Made by a program: the position numbers and the translations under genes. Shown piece after piece: positions 42,614 through 50,853 of a stretch of DNA of 64,000 bases. The stretch lies in contig JAVEVE010000003.1 of assembly GCA_034005165.1 (NCBI GenBank), positions 186,001-250,000 of the forward strand, given 5' to 3'. This DNA is from UBA1573 sp034005165. Lineage in GTDB: Bacteria; Pseudomonadota; Alphaproteobacteria; Micavibrionales; Micavibrionaceae. Each line of letters starts with the position of its first letter. Positions within the stretch are counted from its first letter, which is position 1. The notes under the pieces were generated by a model. That model worked only from the letters and a program-made list of their open reading frames with translations. It was not told the DNA's origin and made no database searches.

Positions 42614-43147
42614 ATGAAACAAGCAAAGTCATCACAACCTGCATCAGGATTTTTGAAATTAGCCTTTGCCGCTTGTGCGGTAACCGTTATAACAGGCTGC
42701 GCAACCCACAATTACCGTGACGAGGCTTGCTGGGTGGGCACAGATCGCCTACTGGTCCTGCCTCCTTTTTCGGTAGAATTTCCCGGACAGAGATCAATCT
42801 CCGAGGCTTGTTCGAATGGTAAAGATCTCGCTCAACTGGCAATCGTAGGGCGCGCACCGACTGGACAGCTCAACCCACGAGCAGCTTATGCCGTTGAAAT
42901 GAAACTACGCAGCTATGAAGCAGACATCGCGGCAGGGAAAAATGTTAAAAGAAATCAGGAATTTCTGGATGAAGCCTTACTGGAATTAAATACGGCACGC
43001 GTCAAGCGTCAGGATCTCGCCGCTGTCGTTGATGCATTTGAAGAATATAAAAGAACCAGATCCTGCAAACCAAACCCGAATGGCTTTGGACAAATCTGCG
43101 GCACACCGCCACCATCTACTGCGCCGGCCCCTACAGCAATAAAATAA
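42614..43147 (+). CDS. Lipoprotein of unknown function
   Basis: 177 residues. Signal peptide with lipobox VITGC at about residue 29, so the mature protein is acylated. The mature part has cysteines (EACWVGTD, SEACSNG, RSCKPNPN, QICGTPP), a helical middle (AAYAVEMKLRSYEADIAAGK, EALLELNTARVKRQDLAAVV) and a proline-rich end. It could be an envelope structural lipoprotein. A consensus promoter places the transcript start at the ATG. Confidence 0.75.
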   Translation: MKQAKSSQPASGFLKLAFAACAVTVITGCATHNYRDEACWVGTDRLLVLPPFSVEFPGQRSISEACSNGKDLAQLAIVGRAPTGQLNPRAAYAVEMKLRSYEADIAAGKNVKRNQEFLDEALLELNTARVKRQDLAAVVDAFEEYKRTRSCKPNPNGFGQICGTPPPSTAPAPTAIK

Positions 43148-43160
43148 AGACAATCCCATA

Positions 43161-43189
43161 TTGTAAGCAAAACTGCCCTCCGCTATAAC
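43161..43189 (+). promoter_or_regulatory. aroA promoter (leaderless)
   Basis: TTGTAA (43161-43166), 17 bases, TATAAC (43184-43189), seven bases, ATG 43197. No ribosome site in between. Confidence 0.65.
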
Positions 43190-43196
43190 TTTGTGC

Positions 43197-44570
43197 ATGA
43201 CACAATTCGCATTCGAAAAAGATCCAGCAGAACTCTACGCCAACGCTTTAGGTTCCAGAAAATCAGGCCCACTGAACGGCACTGTCCGTATTCCGGGGGA
43301 TAAATCTATTTCCCACCGGGCATTGATGTTTGGGGCCCTCGCAGAAGGCGAAACAATGATCTCCGGCCTTCTTGAAGGCGAAGACGTATATAACACGGCT
43401 TCCGCAATGCGAGCCATGGGAGCAAGCATCACAAAAGGCGATGACGGATTGTGGAGATGCTTCGGCGTTGGTCTCGGAAATCTGGTTGAACCGACCGAGG
43501 TATTGGAAATGGGCAACTCGGGCACATCAACCCGCCTCCTGATGGGTATCGTTGCAGGGCATCCGATCAGCGCCTGCTTTACGGGAGATAAATCCCTGAT
43601 TAAACGCCCGATGGGCCGTGTCATTACGCCACTTGAAGAAATGGGGGCAACTTTCCTTTCCCGTGCCGGAGGCCGCCCACCATTTGCTATGCGCGGATCA
43701 CATGAGTTAAGAGGAATCACGTATAAACTCCCTGTAGCCTCAGCACAGGTAAAATCTGCCATTCTGCTCGCCGGACTGAATGCACGTGGAACGACAACAG
43801 TGATCGAACCGCATCCTACACGCAATTACACCGAAAATATGCTGCGCCATTTTGGTATCAAACTGAATGTCGAACGCAATGAATCAGGCGAAGATGTGAT
43901 CTCTGTAAACGGGGGACAATCCATGCTCGGCTGCGCCGTTGATGTTCCATGTGACCCAAGCTCGGCTGCTTTTCCTGTAGTCGCAGCTCTTATCAATGAA
44001 GGTTCTGAAATCAAACTTCCACACATAGGTTTGAATGAACGCCGGATTGGTCTTTACACGACTCTCATCGAAATGGGAGCAGACATCAGCTTTGAAAACG
44101 AAACCATCGAAGCCGGGGAGCGCATCGCAACTCTGGTTGTGAAATCAACAGGTCCATTAAAAGGAATTGATGTGCCGGCGAGCCGTGTACCAAGTATGAT
44201 TGATGAATTCCCTGTCCTCGCTATGGCTGCAGCTTGTGCAGACGGAACAACCACTATGACAGGCCTGTCCGAACTGCGTGTCAAAGAAAGTGATCGTCTC
44301 CTGATGGTTGCAGAAGGACTCAAGCTCTGCGGTGTAAAACTGGAAATGGGTGAAGACTGGCTAACAATCTACGGAACCGGGAAACCACCAAAAGGTGGAG
44401 CAACTATTGAGACAGCTCTTGATCACCGTATTGCCATGAGCTTCCTTGTCCTGGGTACAGCAACACAAGAACCTGTTGCCATCGATGACGCCAGCCCAAT
44501 TAAAACAAGCTTCCCGAATTTTATCGAGTTAATGACAGAGCTAGGCGCGGATCTTGATCTTCCTGAGTAA
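43197..44570 (+). CDS. aroA: 3-phosphoshikimate 1-carboxyvinyltransferase (EPSP synthase)
   Basis: 457 residues from ATG 43197; a TTG at 43191 in frame is rejected. Motifs: PGDKSISHRAL (phosphate and PEP contact), EMGNSGTSTRLLMG, KSAILLAGL, DEFPVLAMAAACADG and LRVKESDR. The PEP-region residues look like the class II (glyphosate-tolerant type) pattern seen in alphaproteobacteria. It makes EPSP in the shikimate pathway. Promoter suggests a leaderless mRNA. Normally followed by cmk and rpsA; here an inverted gene intervenes. Confidence 0.95.
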   Translation: MTQFAFEKDPAELYANALGSRKSGPLNGTVRIPGDKSISHRALMFGALAEGETMISGLLEGEDVYNTASAMRAMGASITKGDDGLWRCFGVGLGNLVEPTEVLEMGNSGTSTRLLMGIVAGHPISACFTGDKSLIKRPMGRVITPLEEMGATFLSRAGGRPPFAMRGSHELRGITYKLPVASAQVKSAILLAGLNARGTTTVIEPHPTRNYTENMLRHFGIKLNVERNESGEDVISVNGGQSMLGCAVDVPCDPSSAAFPVVAALINEGSEIKLPHIGLNERRIGLYTTLIEMGADISFENETIEAGERIATLVVKSTGPLKGIDVPASRVPSMIDEFPVLAMAAACADGTTTMTGLSELRVKESDRLLMVAEGLKLCGVKLEMGEDWLTIYGTGKPPKGGATIETALDHRIAMSFLVLGTATQEPVAIDDASPIKTSFPNFIELMTELGADLDLPE

Positions 44571-45414
44571 GAAGCTCGTCACCGATCAAATTATATTGCT
44601 GTCTTAAGACCTTGTTTCTGGAATCAAGGTCACGCGCGCACATCACAGCAATAATAAAACCACCCCTAAGAGAGACAACTGCAGAACGGCACCCATCCAA
44701 TGTCGCGCTTTTCCCACCTTCAAACTCTTCAAATCCCAGTTTTCCTGGACTTGAGCGCCCCACTTTCATCTGATGCCCGTTAATATAGACTTCGTCTTCT
44801 TGCAATATTTTTGAAAGTTTCGGGAAATCCTGATGCAGCCGCATACTTAAGCGGACCATGTCCTCAAGCGTTGTCATCGTATAGGCTTTTTTCTTGCCTT
44901 GTATCTCCGGGAGCCCCGTCAAATTATAAATTTCGGTTGTATGATTGAGTTTTAATTTTCTGGCATAGTGATTAGCGTCATACCCAAGTTCCGCCAACCG
45001 AAGCCCTAAGTCGCGGGCTGCATAATTATTAGACTGAACTGCAGTCGCTACAATCAACTCCCCTATGGAAACCTCTTTTGTACCACGTGGATACGCCGCA
45101 AAATTACTAAAAGGCAGCTCTTCGCGTGACACAGGAATTTTCTGATCCAAAGACAATTTTCCGTCACGGATTGCAGAAAATGCCATATAGCATGTCAGCA
45201 TCTTGATAAGAGATCCGGCAGGCAATCGCGCATCATGATTTCTGGCTTTCACCAGTTTTAACTCCGGGGCATCATTACTGGGCCCTTGCTCAGGAACGAC
45301 CACCTTTGCTACAATCTCGGCCTGCTTCCAGGCGAAGGCAGAAGATGAAAAGACAGCTGATAGCCCGATAAAGGGGATCATGACCATAGAAGACAAAGAA
45401 TGAGAGTTACGCAA
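44521..45414 (-). CDS. D-alanyl-D-alanine carboxypeptidase-like (S11) protein with altered KTG box
   Basis: 297 residues if the TTG at 45414 starts it, giving MRNSHSLSSMVMIPFIGLSA and a signal peptide ending SAFA. ATG 45387 (no positive charge) and ATG 45498 are alternatives; a GGGAAG site favours 45414. SxxK is AGSLIKML and SxN is VQSNNYA, but the third box is GGKSATLDG rather than KTG. S11 enzymes trim the terminal D-Ala of peptidoglycan in the periplasm. There is no C-terminal membrane-anchor domain. It is convergent with aroA (50-base overlap) and divergent from cmk. Confidence 0.78.
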   Translation of the reverse strand: MRNSHSLSSMVMIPFIGLSAVFSSSAFAWKQAEIVAKVVVPEQGPSNDAPELKLVKARNHDARLPAGSLIKMLTCYMAFSAIRDGKLSLDQKIPVSREELPFSNFAAYPRGTKEVSIGELIVATAVQSNNYAARDLGLRLAELGYDANHYARKLKLNHTTEIYNLTGLPEIQGKKKAYTMTTLEDMVRLSMRLHQDFPKLSKILQEDEVYINGHQMKVGRSSPGKLGFEEFEGGKSATLDGCRSAVVSLRGGFIIAVMCARDLDSRNKVLRQQYNLIGDELLTQEDQDPRLALSLTR

Positions 45415-45570
45415 TTTACTTCCCCGACTATTTAAGTCGCTTGTGACTTTTATTTTTATGGAGTAGATGCTGATATAAATTGCGCCATATGTCAACATTA
45501 TGTGATCTATTGCCACAACATAACCCTTTGGATATTGCCCCCTTTTTAAGATCGGATTACCTTGATTCAT

Positions 45571-46245
45571 ATGAGTATATTCCTGAAAATCGCTGTCGAT
45601 GGCCCTTCTGCAAGTGGCAAAGGCACAATAGCCAGACGACTGGCCAGTCAATTCCACCTGTCTTATCTGGACACAGGTGCGCTTTATCGTGTTGTCGCTA
45701 AACATATTCTCGAAAATGGCGGAAACCCGGACAACCCTGAAGACGCGCTGAAATCCGCCCTCTTCATCAGGGATCATTTTAGCTGGAATATGCTGGAGGA
45801 CCCTGGTATCCGCAACGATGTCGTAGCAGATGCCACATCGCGGTCATCCCAAATTCCGGTCCTGCGAGAAGCCTTAAAGGCTTTCCAGAAGGATTTTGCT
45901 GCTCACCCTCCACATAAACCCCATTTAAAACCATGGGAAGGATCAATTCTAGACGGACGCGATATTGGAACATCTATCTGTCCTGATGCCGATGTAAAAC
46001 TCTATATAACTGCCTCAACGGAGGTCAGAGCGCAACGACGAACAAAGGAATTGAATGGTAAGGGAATTCCCTCTTCCTATGAAACCGTACTGCAAGACAT
46101 GACAGAGCGGGATGCACGGGACAAATCTCGCACAACAAATCCCCTGAGACCAGCAGATGATGCCGTTATTCTGGACACATCCAATATGACGATAGACGAA
46201 GTGTTCGAGAAAGCCTGCTCCGTAATCAGGAAAAAACTCGCCTAA
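45571..46245 (+). CDS. cmk: Cytidylate kinase
   Basis: 224 residues from ATG 45571. P-loop GPSASGKGT at 11-19, YLDTGALYR, DGRDIGTSICPDADVKLYIT and RDKSRTTNPLRPADDAV are all conserved CMP-kinase elements. It phosphorylates CMP and dCMP. A weak promoter with leaderless geometry (TTGCCC, 17, TACCTT, 7, ATG) precedes it. It lies 193 bases before rpsA in the common cmk - rpsA order. Confidence 0.94.
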   Translation: MSIFLKIAVDGPSASGKGTIARRLASQFHLSYLDTGALYRVVAKHILENGGNPDNPEDALKSALFIRDHFSWNMLEDPGIRNDVVADATSRSSQIPVLREALKAFQKDFAAHPPHKPHLKPWEGSILDGRDIGTSICPDADVKLYITASTEVRAQRRTKELNGKGIPSSYETVLQDMTERDARDKSRTTNPLRPADDAVILDTSNMTIDEVFEKACSVIRKKLA

Positions 46246-46438
46246 ACAGACAAAATTCCAGATAAAAAATTATGAAAAACAAGAAAGGGCAAGATTTCTG
46301 CCTTTTCCCTTGCTTTTCGCCCTCTTTTCCCGTAAGAGTCCGCCTGTCTCTCAGATACGAAAGCTCGGAGCTTTATCCCTCTGACCTTATCCTCTGTCTC
46401 TTGAGGCATATTTTACTTCCGAAAAGGAAACCAAAACT

Positions 46439-48148
46439 ATGGCACACGCCGCATCTAACCTACAAGATCGTGAAGAGTCTAACGAGTTTGCAGCTCTTCT
46501 CGCCCAATCTATGAAACAGCAAACTAAATTCGCCGGTCAAGTCCTCAATGGACGGATCGTCGCAATCAACGATGACACTGTTATCGTCGATGTTGGATTG
46601 AAATCCGAAGGCCGTATCGCAAAACGCGAATTCGGTATGCCGGGTCAAGATCCTGAAATCCGCATTGGCGACACTGTTGAAGTGTTTGTTGAGCGTATGG
46701 AAGACCGTGAAGGATACACCGTACTTTCTCGTGAGAAAGCACGCCGTGAAGAAGTCTGGACCGTTCTCGAAAAATCATGCGAAGCAAAAGAACGCGTCAC
46801 TGGCGTGATCTTCTCTCGCGTAAAAGGTGGTTTCACTGTTGATCTCGGTGGCGCAGTCGCGTTCTTGCCGGGCTCCCAAGTGGACATCCGCCCTGTTCGT
46901 GACATCTCTCCATTGATGGGCACTCCACAGCCATTCATGATCCTGAAAATGGACCGTGCACGTGGAAACATCGTGGTATCTCGCCGCGCAATCCTTGAGG
47001 AAAGCCGCGAAGAGGCACGTTCAGAATTGATGGAACAACTCCGCGAAGGATCAATCGTTCAAGGTATCGTTAAGAACATCACCGACTACGGTGCGTTCAT
47101 CGACTTGGGCGGTGTTGATGGTCTGTTGCACGTTACCGACATTTCTTGGAAACGCGTCAACCACCCATCTGAAGTTCTGACAGTAGGTCAAACCATCGAA
47201 GTTCAGATCATTCGTTACAACGAAGACAACCAGCGTATTTCTCTGGGTATGAAGCAACTGGAATCTGACCCATGGGCAGAAGTCAGCGGCAAATACACCA
47301 AAGGCCTACGTACAAAAGGTAAAATCACCAATATCACCGACTACGGTGCGTTTGTTGAGCTTGAGCCTGGTATAGAAGGTCTCGTACACGTTTCTGAAAT
47401 GTCATGGACCAAGAAAAACGTTCACCCGAACAAAATCGTCTCTCCTGAACAACAGGTTGACGTTGAAGTTCTGGAGATCGACATGGACAAACGCCGCATT
47501 TCTCTGGGAATGAAACAAACCCAGGAAAACCCATGGTCTGCATTTGCTGCAGCTCATAAAGTTGGCGAAGACATGACTGGTGAAATCCGTAACATTACCG
47601 AATTCGGTCTGTTTGTTGGCATGCCTGGCGACATCGACGGTATGGTTCACTTGTCTGACGTATCTTGGGAAGATGCAACCGAAGACGCTCTCAAAGCCTT
47701 CAAAAAAGGTGACAGCGTTAAAGTGCGTGTTCTTGATATCGATGCAGACAAAGAGCGTATTGCTCTGGGTATCAAACAACTGACTGATGATCCTATGGCT
47801 GGCGCAATGTCTGGCTTGGCAAAAGGTCAGATTGTTACCTGTACCGTTACCGAAGTGAACGACAAAGGTATTGAAGTTCAAGTCAACGAAACCGTAAAAG
47901 GAACTATCAAACGTGCAGACCTCTCTCGTGAGCGTTCTGAACAACGTCCTGATCGTTTTGCAGTCGGTGAGAAAGTTGATGCGAAAATCATCTCCGTTGA
48001 TTCCAAGAAACATTATCTCACCCTGTCAATCAAACAACGCGAGATTGACGAGGACAAAGCAGCTATGGCTGAATTCGGTTCTACCGAGTCCGGTGCGTCT
48101 CTGGGAGATATCTTGGGCGCAGCTTTGAAAGACAGTAAATCCGAATAA
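46439..48148 (+). CDS. rpsA: 30S ribosomal protein S1
   Basis: 569 residues with six S1 OB-fold domains (about 30-100, 118-184, 203-272, 288-358, 375-445, 462-530). Repeated marks are ITDYGAFIDLGGVDGLLHVT, RISLGMKQ and VKGTIKR. Protein S1 binds mRNA on the small subunit to aid initiation; genomes with many leaderless genes still keep it. Preceded by a 193-base leader from cmk and followed by a strong terminator. Confidence 0.97.
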   Translation: MAHAASNLQDREESNEFAALLAQSMKQQTKFAGQVLNGRIVAINDDTVIVDVGLKSEGRIAKREFGMPGQDPEIRIGDTVEVFVERMEDREGYTVLSREKARREEVWTVLEKSCEAKERVTGVIFSRVKGGFTVDLGGAVAFLPGSQVDIRPVRDISPLMGTPQPFMILKMDRARGNIVVSRRAILEESREEARSELMEQLREGSIVQGIVKNITDYGAFIDLGGVDGLLHVTDISWKRVNHPSEVLTVGQTIEVQIIRYNEDNQRISLGMKQLESDPWAEVSGKYTKGLRTKGKITNITDYGAFVELEPGIEGLVHVSEMSWTKKNVHPNKIVSPEQQVDVEVLEIDMDKRRISLGMKQTQENPWSAFAAAHKVGEDMTGEIRNITEFGLFVGMPGDIDGMVHLSDVSWEDATEDALKAFKKGDSVKVRVLDIDADKERIALGIKQLTDDPMAGAMSGLAKGQIVTCTVTEVNDKGIEVQVNETVKGTIKRADLSRERSEQRPDRFAVGEKVDAKIISVDSKKHYLTLSIKQREIDEDKAAMAEFGSTESGASLGDILGAALKDSKSE

Positions 48149-48170
48149 TTTCAGGATTTAAAAAAGTTAC

Positions 48171-48203
48171 AAACAGCCGGATAGTTGATCCGGCTGTTTT
48201 TTA
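48171..48203 (+). terminator. rpsA terminator
   Basis: AAACAGCCGGA (48171-48181) pairs with TCCGGCTGTTT (48189-48199), 11 bp, followed by a T-run. Confidence 0.9.
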
Positions 48204-48284
48204 TTGACGAATTAGTAAAAATTCTCGTACATATAAAACATCATTAAACATAATAAAGAGACTCAAGTTGAGCAGGAGTTGAGA

Positions 48285-48893
48285 ATGTGGGAAAAAATGG
48301 GAATAGGCGACATGATTACGGTTTTCGATCAATCAGCCCAGCCCGACAAAGAAACGGACTTATTCGTTATTCGCCATATCACCAACGGACAACCTTTTCA
48401 TATCCTCCCTGCTCAAAATGACGATCATCTTTCCGGTAAATTTGTGATGCGGGATAATGCGATCGAAAAATACACACGCCACCAAGGTGTGACCTTGACT
48501 GTGCCTCAAGAAATCTCCGTAATACAATTTCTTGATGCTCTATCGGAACAGAGAGTGAGCACACAATCGCTGAAGTTGGAAGGAGAAGCAACAGCTCACA
48601 CTTTTGACCGGCTTCCCTTCATGTCGCTCCTGCGTCTCAATAAATTCTTTCACCTCCCGACAGAAGCCGGAATAGAGAATTACAGAGTTGAAATTATTCC
48701 AGAATCTTCAAAAAAAGAACATTGGAAATGTTCAAGAATTATCCCTATAGCTACCCTGAATAGAGGGTGCGAATTCCAAGAACAACCATCAGATCTAGCG
48801 GCACATACATTACTTAAGGCTTACAAAAAGAATACGCTCAGATTTGGGGTAGAAAAAACGCCACTCTTCGCGCTCTATAGCTCACCACATTAA
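48285..48893 (+). CDS. Hypothetical protein
   Basis: 202 residues from ATG 48285, chosen because AGGAG is six bases before it (the frame begins at TTG 48279). No signal peptide. A mixed protein with FVIRHITNGQPFHILPAQND, VTLTVPQEISVIQFLDALSE and RGCEFQEQPSDLAAHTLLKA. No family is recognised. It stands alone on the plus strand between rpsA and the leftward adhesin operon, with its own terminator. Confidence 0.65.
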   Translation: MWEKMGIGDMITVFDQSAQPDKETDLFVIRHITNGQPFHILPAQNDDHLSGKFVMRDNAIEKYTRHQGVTLTVPQEISVIQFLDALSEQRVSTQSLKLEGEATAHTFDRLPFMSLLRLNKFFHLPTEAGIENYRVEIIPESSKKEHWKCSRIIPIATLNRGCEFQEQPSDLAAHTLLKAYKKNTLRFGVEKTPLFALYSSPH

Positions 48894-48918
48894 GATAAAA
48901 GAACTGCCCTAAAGCAAC

Positions 48919-48947
48919 AAAAGCCCCACAAGGAGCTTTCGTTTTAT
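48919..48947. terminator. Hairpin terminator between convergent transcripts
   Basis: AAAGCCCC (48920-48927) and GGAGCTTT (48932-48939) pair with one mismatch around ACAA, followed by CGTTTTA on the plus strand and TTTTGTT on the minus strand. It can end both the 48285 gene and the adhesin operon. Confidence 0.6.
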
Positions 48948-48954
48948 TCATTTT

Positions 48955-49917
48955 CTATTTGATTGGATTTAGATCCTGCCACGGGTTGGATGGCCCGGCT
49001 GCATTCGATCCAGCTTTCCCCCCTTTACCACCTTTCCCATCACTTTTCTTGGACAAATCCACAGACTGAACAGGGTTTTTGGCTTTTTCAGACAGGTAGC
49101 TGAAATAACTAGAGAGACTTTTAAAAACAATTGCAGCCTTATGATGATCTGTATTCAGGGACGTATTTTCCTGATGTTCAAAATTATCTCCGAAATCTGG
49201 AGTGGCAGACGTCTTAAGTGCAGCGTCCGGATCATCAGGATTATAATCTTTACCGACACCATACTCGTCATCTTTTGAGAATCCAAAAGTCTCTTTCTCT
49301 GCCGAGAAATCAAGAAGTTTGGCTTTCTTGACTTCAGATTTTTGGGATTTGTTCGCCGATTTGTCCGGTTTAGACTTACCCGTCACTGCTGACGCAAAAC
49401 TGCCCAATGCACTAGCAATCGAACTCATTAAAGCCGCCCCGCTACTCAGTACAAGGGAAGGATGAGGAATACCAAACAAAGTGCGACGGCGATGCTGAAG
49501 CTCATCCCGTTCTTTTACAAAATCAGGATTTGCAATATCACTTACAGATGCCTCACCGTTTCGTTGCCCGACATCAGCCATAAAAATCTTGCGGGCCAAA
49601 TCATTTTCTGATGCAAAAGATGATGCTCCAGGAACAAGTACACTCACAGGAGATATCGCCAGCAAGCGCAACTTACGCTCGGCATTTTCCTCCGGTGATA
49701 AACTCGGGTCATCCGCAAAATCTAAAAATGGTTCGACAATAATGCGGTACTTTTTGCGACCTTTTCCACCTTTGCCGCTTTTCCCATCATCATCACCGTC
49801 ATCATCGTCTTCGTCATCACGCTCGGTATCAAAAACAAACTCCTCCAGCTCGTAATCAATCTCGTCCGTTTCAAAGGAAGAACCGTCTTTTCCGTTCATA
49901 TCATCATGTGTCATCAT
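48955..49917 (-). CDS. Acidic orphan protein, last gene of the adhesin operon
   Basis: 320 residues. The first 60 residues are very acidic (a run of Asp and Glu followed by DDDGKSGKGGKG). A basic KSKPDKSANKSQKSEVKK linker and a hydrophobic stretch (LVLSSGAALMSSIASALGSF) follow, and a C-terminal KKSDGKGGKGGKAG end. No known family. It follows the phosphatase by 16 bases on the same strand, so it is probably co-transcribed with the type I secretion genes. It may be another exported or regulatory part of that system; this is a guess from position. Confidence 0.6.
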   Translation of the reverse strand: MMTHDDMNGKDGSSFETDEIDYELEEFVFDTERDDEDDDDGDDDGKSGKGGKGRKKYRIIVEPFLDFADDPSLSPEENAERKLRLLAISPVSVLVPGASSFASENDLARKIFMADVGQRNGEASVSDIANPDFVKERDELQHRRRTLFGIPHPSLVLSSGAALMSSIASALGSFASAVTGKSKPDKSANKSQKSEVKKAKLLDFSAEKETFGFSKDDEYGVGKDYNPDDPDAALKTSATPDFGDNFEHQENTSLNTDHHKAAIVFKSLSSYFSYLSEKAKNPVQSVDLSKKSDGKGGKGGKAGSNAAGPSNPWQDLNPIK

Positions 49918-49933
49918 GGTTTATATACTACGC

Positions 49934-50842
49934 CTATTTTGCCTTTGACGAAAGAAATTCATGCACCAAGCCATCCCGCACACCTGCACTGGAAGTTACA
50001 AAAATCTGAGGCCCAAAAACTTCCAGAACAACTCGTAAAACTTGTGCAGAAACACCTGCAAGATGCGCCTTATGCTCTTCCAGATCATATTGAGCCCGAA
50101 GGGTTGGAATGTCCATTTTTTCAATCTCAATACAAAACTCAATAAAACGGCTGGATGGGATCCCATACCCTTGAATTTCGCGAGAACTACCTGTCTCCAC
50201 CATATGCGCCTGCGCTAAAGAGCGCCAGGAACCGCCAATCCCGTATAAAGACCTAAGGCCATAAAAATCGTCCTTATACGGAAGCAGAATCTCCCGGATG
50301 CGCTCATCGACAGCCTGACAATCACCTTCCATTGCTCTCACACGAAACGCTCCCAAGGGCAAGCTGACTTTTTTATGAATTTCCCGCCCCGAAACGCGCG
50401 CCAATTCCAGAGAGCCTCCTCCAAAATCCGCAACGACCCCATCCGCATTCGGATCAAGCGCCATAACACCGGCAGCAGCATAAAATGCTTCCTCATCTCC
50501 ACTGAGAACACGAATAGAGAGCCCGGCCTGATCCTGAATGGATTGGATAAATTCGCTACCGTCACATGCATCCCGGAGCGCAGCCGTCCCTACAGCTACA
50601 ACATGCCGAACAGATTGCGCCTCTGCAATCAGGTGATATCCGCGAATAGCCTTATTGGCAGAAATAACGCCTTGAGGATTGAGTTTGCCTGTTGTGCTGA
50701 GATCTCTCCCTAAAGCACAATAGACCTTCTCATTAAAGATCTGAACAGGCTTGATATGGGATATATCATAGATAACCATACGGACAGAATTTGATCCGAT
50801 ATCAATCACTGCAAATCCGGAATGTTCCAAATTCTGTGGCAT
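49934..50842 (-). CDS. Ppx/GppA family phosphatase
   Basis: 302 residues, the short form with the actin-like ATPase fold only. The phosphate motifs are AVIDIGSNSVRMVIYD at the start and VVADFGGGSLELA in the second half, with VGTAALRDACDG between. The family hydrolyses polyphosphate or the 5' phosphate of pppGpp. No C-terminal HD domain. It is 11 bases after the HlyD gene and therefore in the type I secretion operon, an unexpected place. Confidence 0.88.
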   Translation of the reverse strand: MPQNLEHSGFAVIDIGSNSVRMVIYDISHIKPVQIFNEKVYCALGRDLSTTGKLNPQGVISANKAIRGYHLIAEAQSVRHVVAVGTAALRDACDGSEFIQSIQDQAGLSIRVLSGDEEAFYAAAGVMALDPNADGVVADFGGGSLELARVSGREIHKKVSLPLGAFRVRAMEGDCQAVDERIREILLPYKDDFYGLRSLYGIGGSWRSLAQAHMVETGSSREIQGYGIPSSRFIEFCIEIEKMDIPTLRAQYDLEEHKAHLAGVSAQVLRVVLEVFGPQIFVTSSAGVRDGLVHEFLSSKAK

Positions 50843-50853
50843 AAATCCGGTCT

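Noticed and set aside
46246..46438. Small ORF or autoregulatory RNA in the rpsA leader
   Set aside because: The open frame at 46272 runs into rpsA in another frame and only weak short stems are seen; not enough to call.
49589..49855. Serine-rich plus-strand ORF opposite the acidic orphan
   Set aside because: It is the reverse reading of the Asp/Glu codon run and has no start signals.
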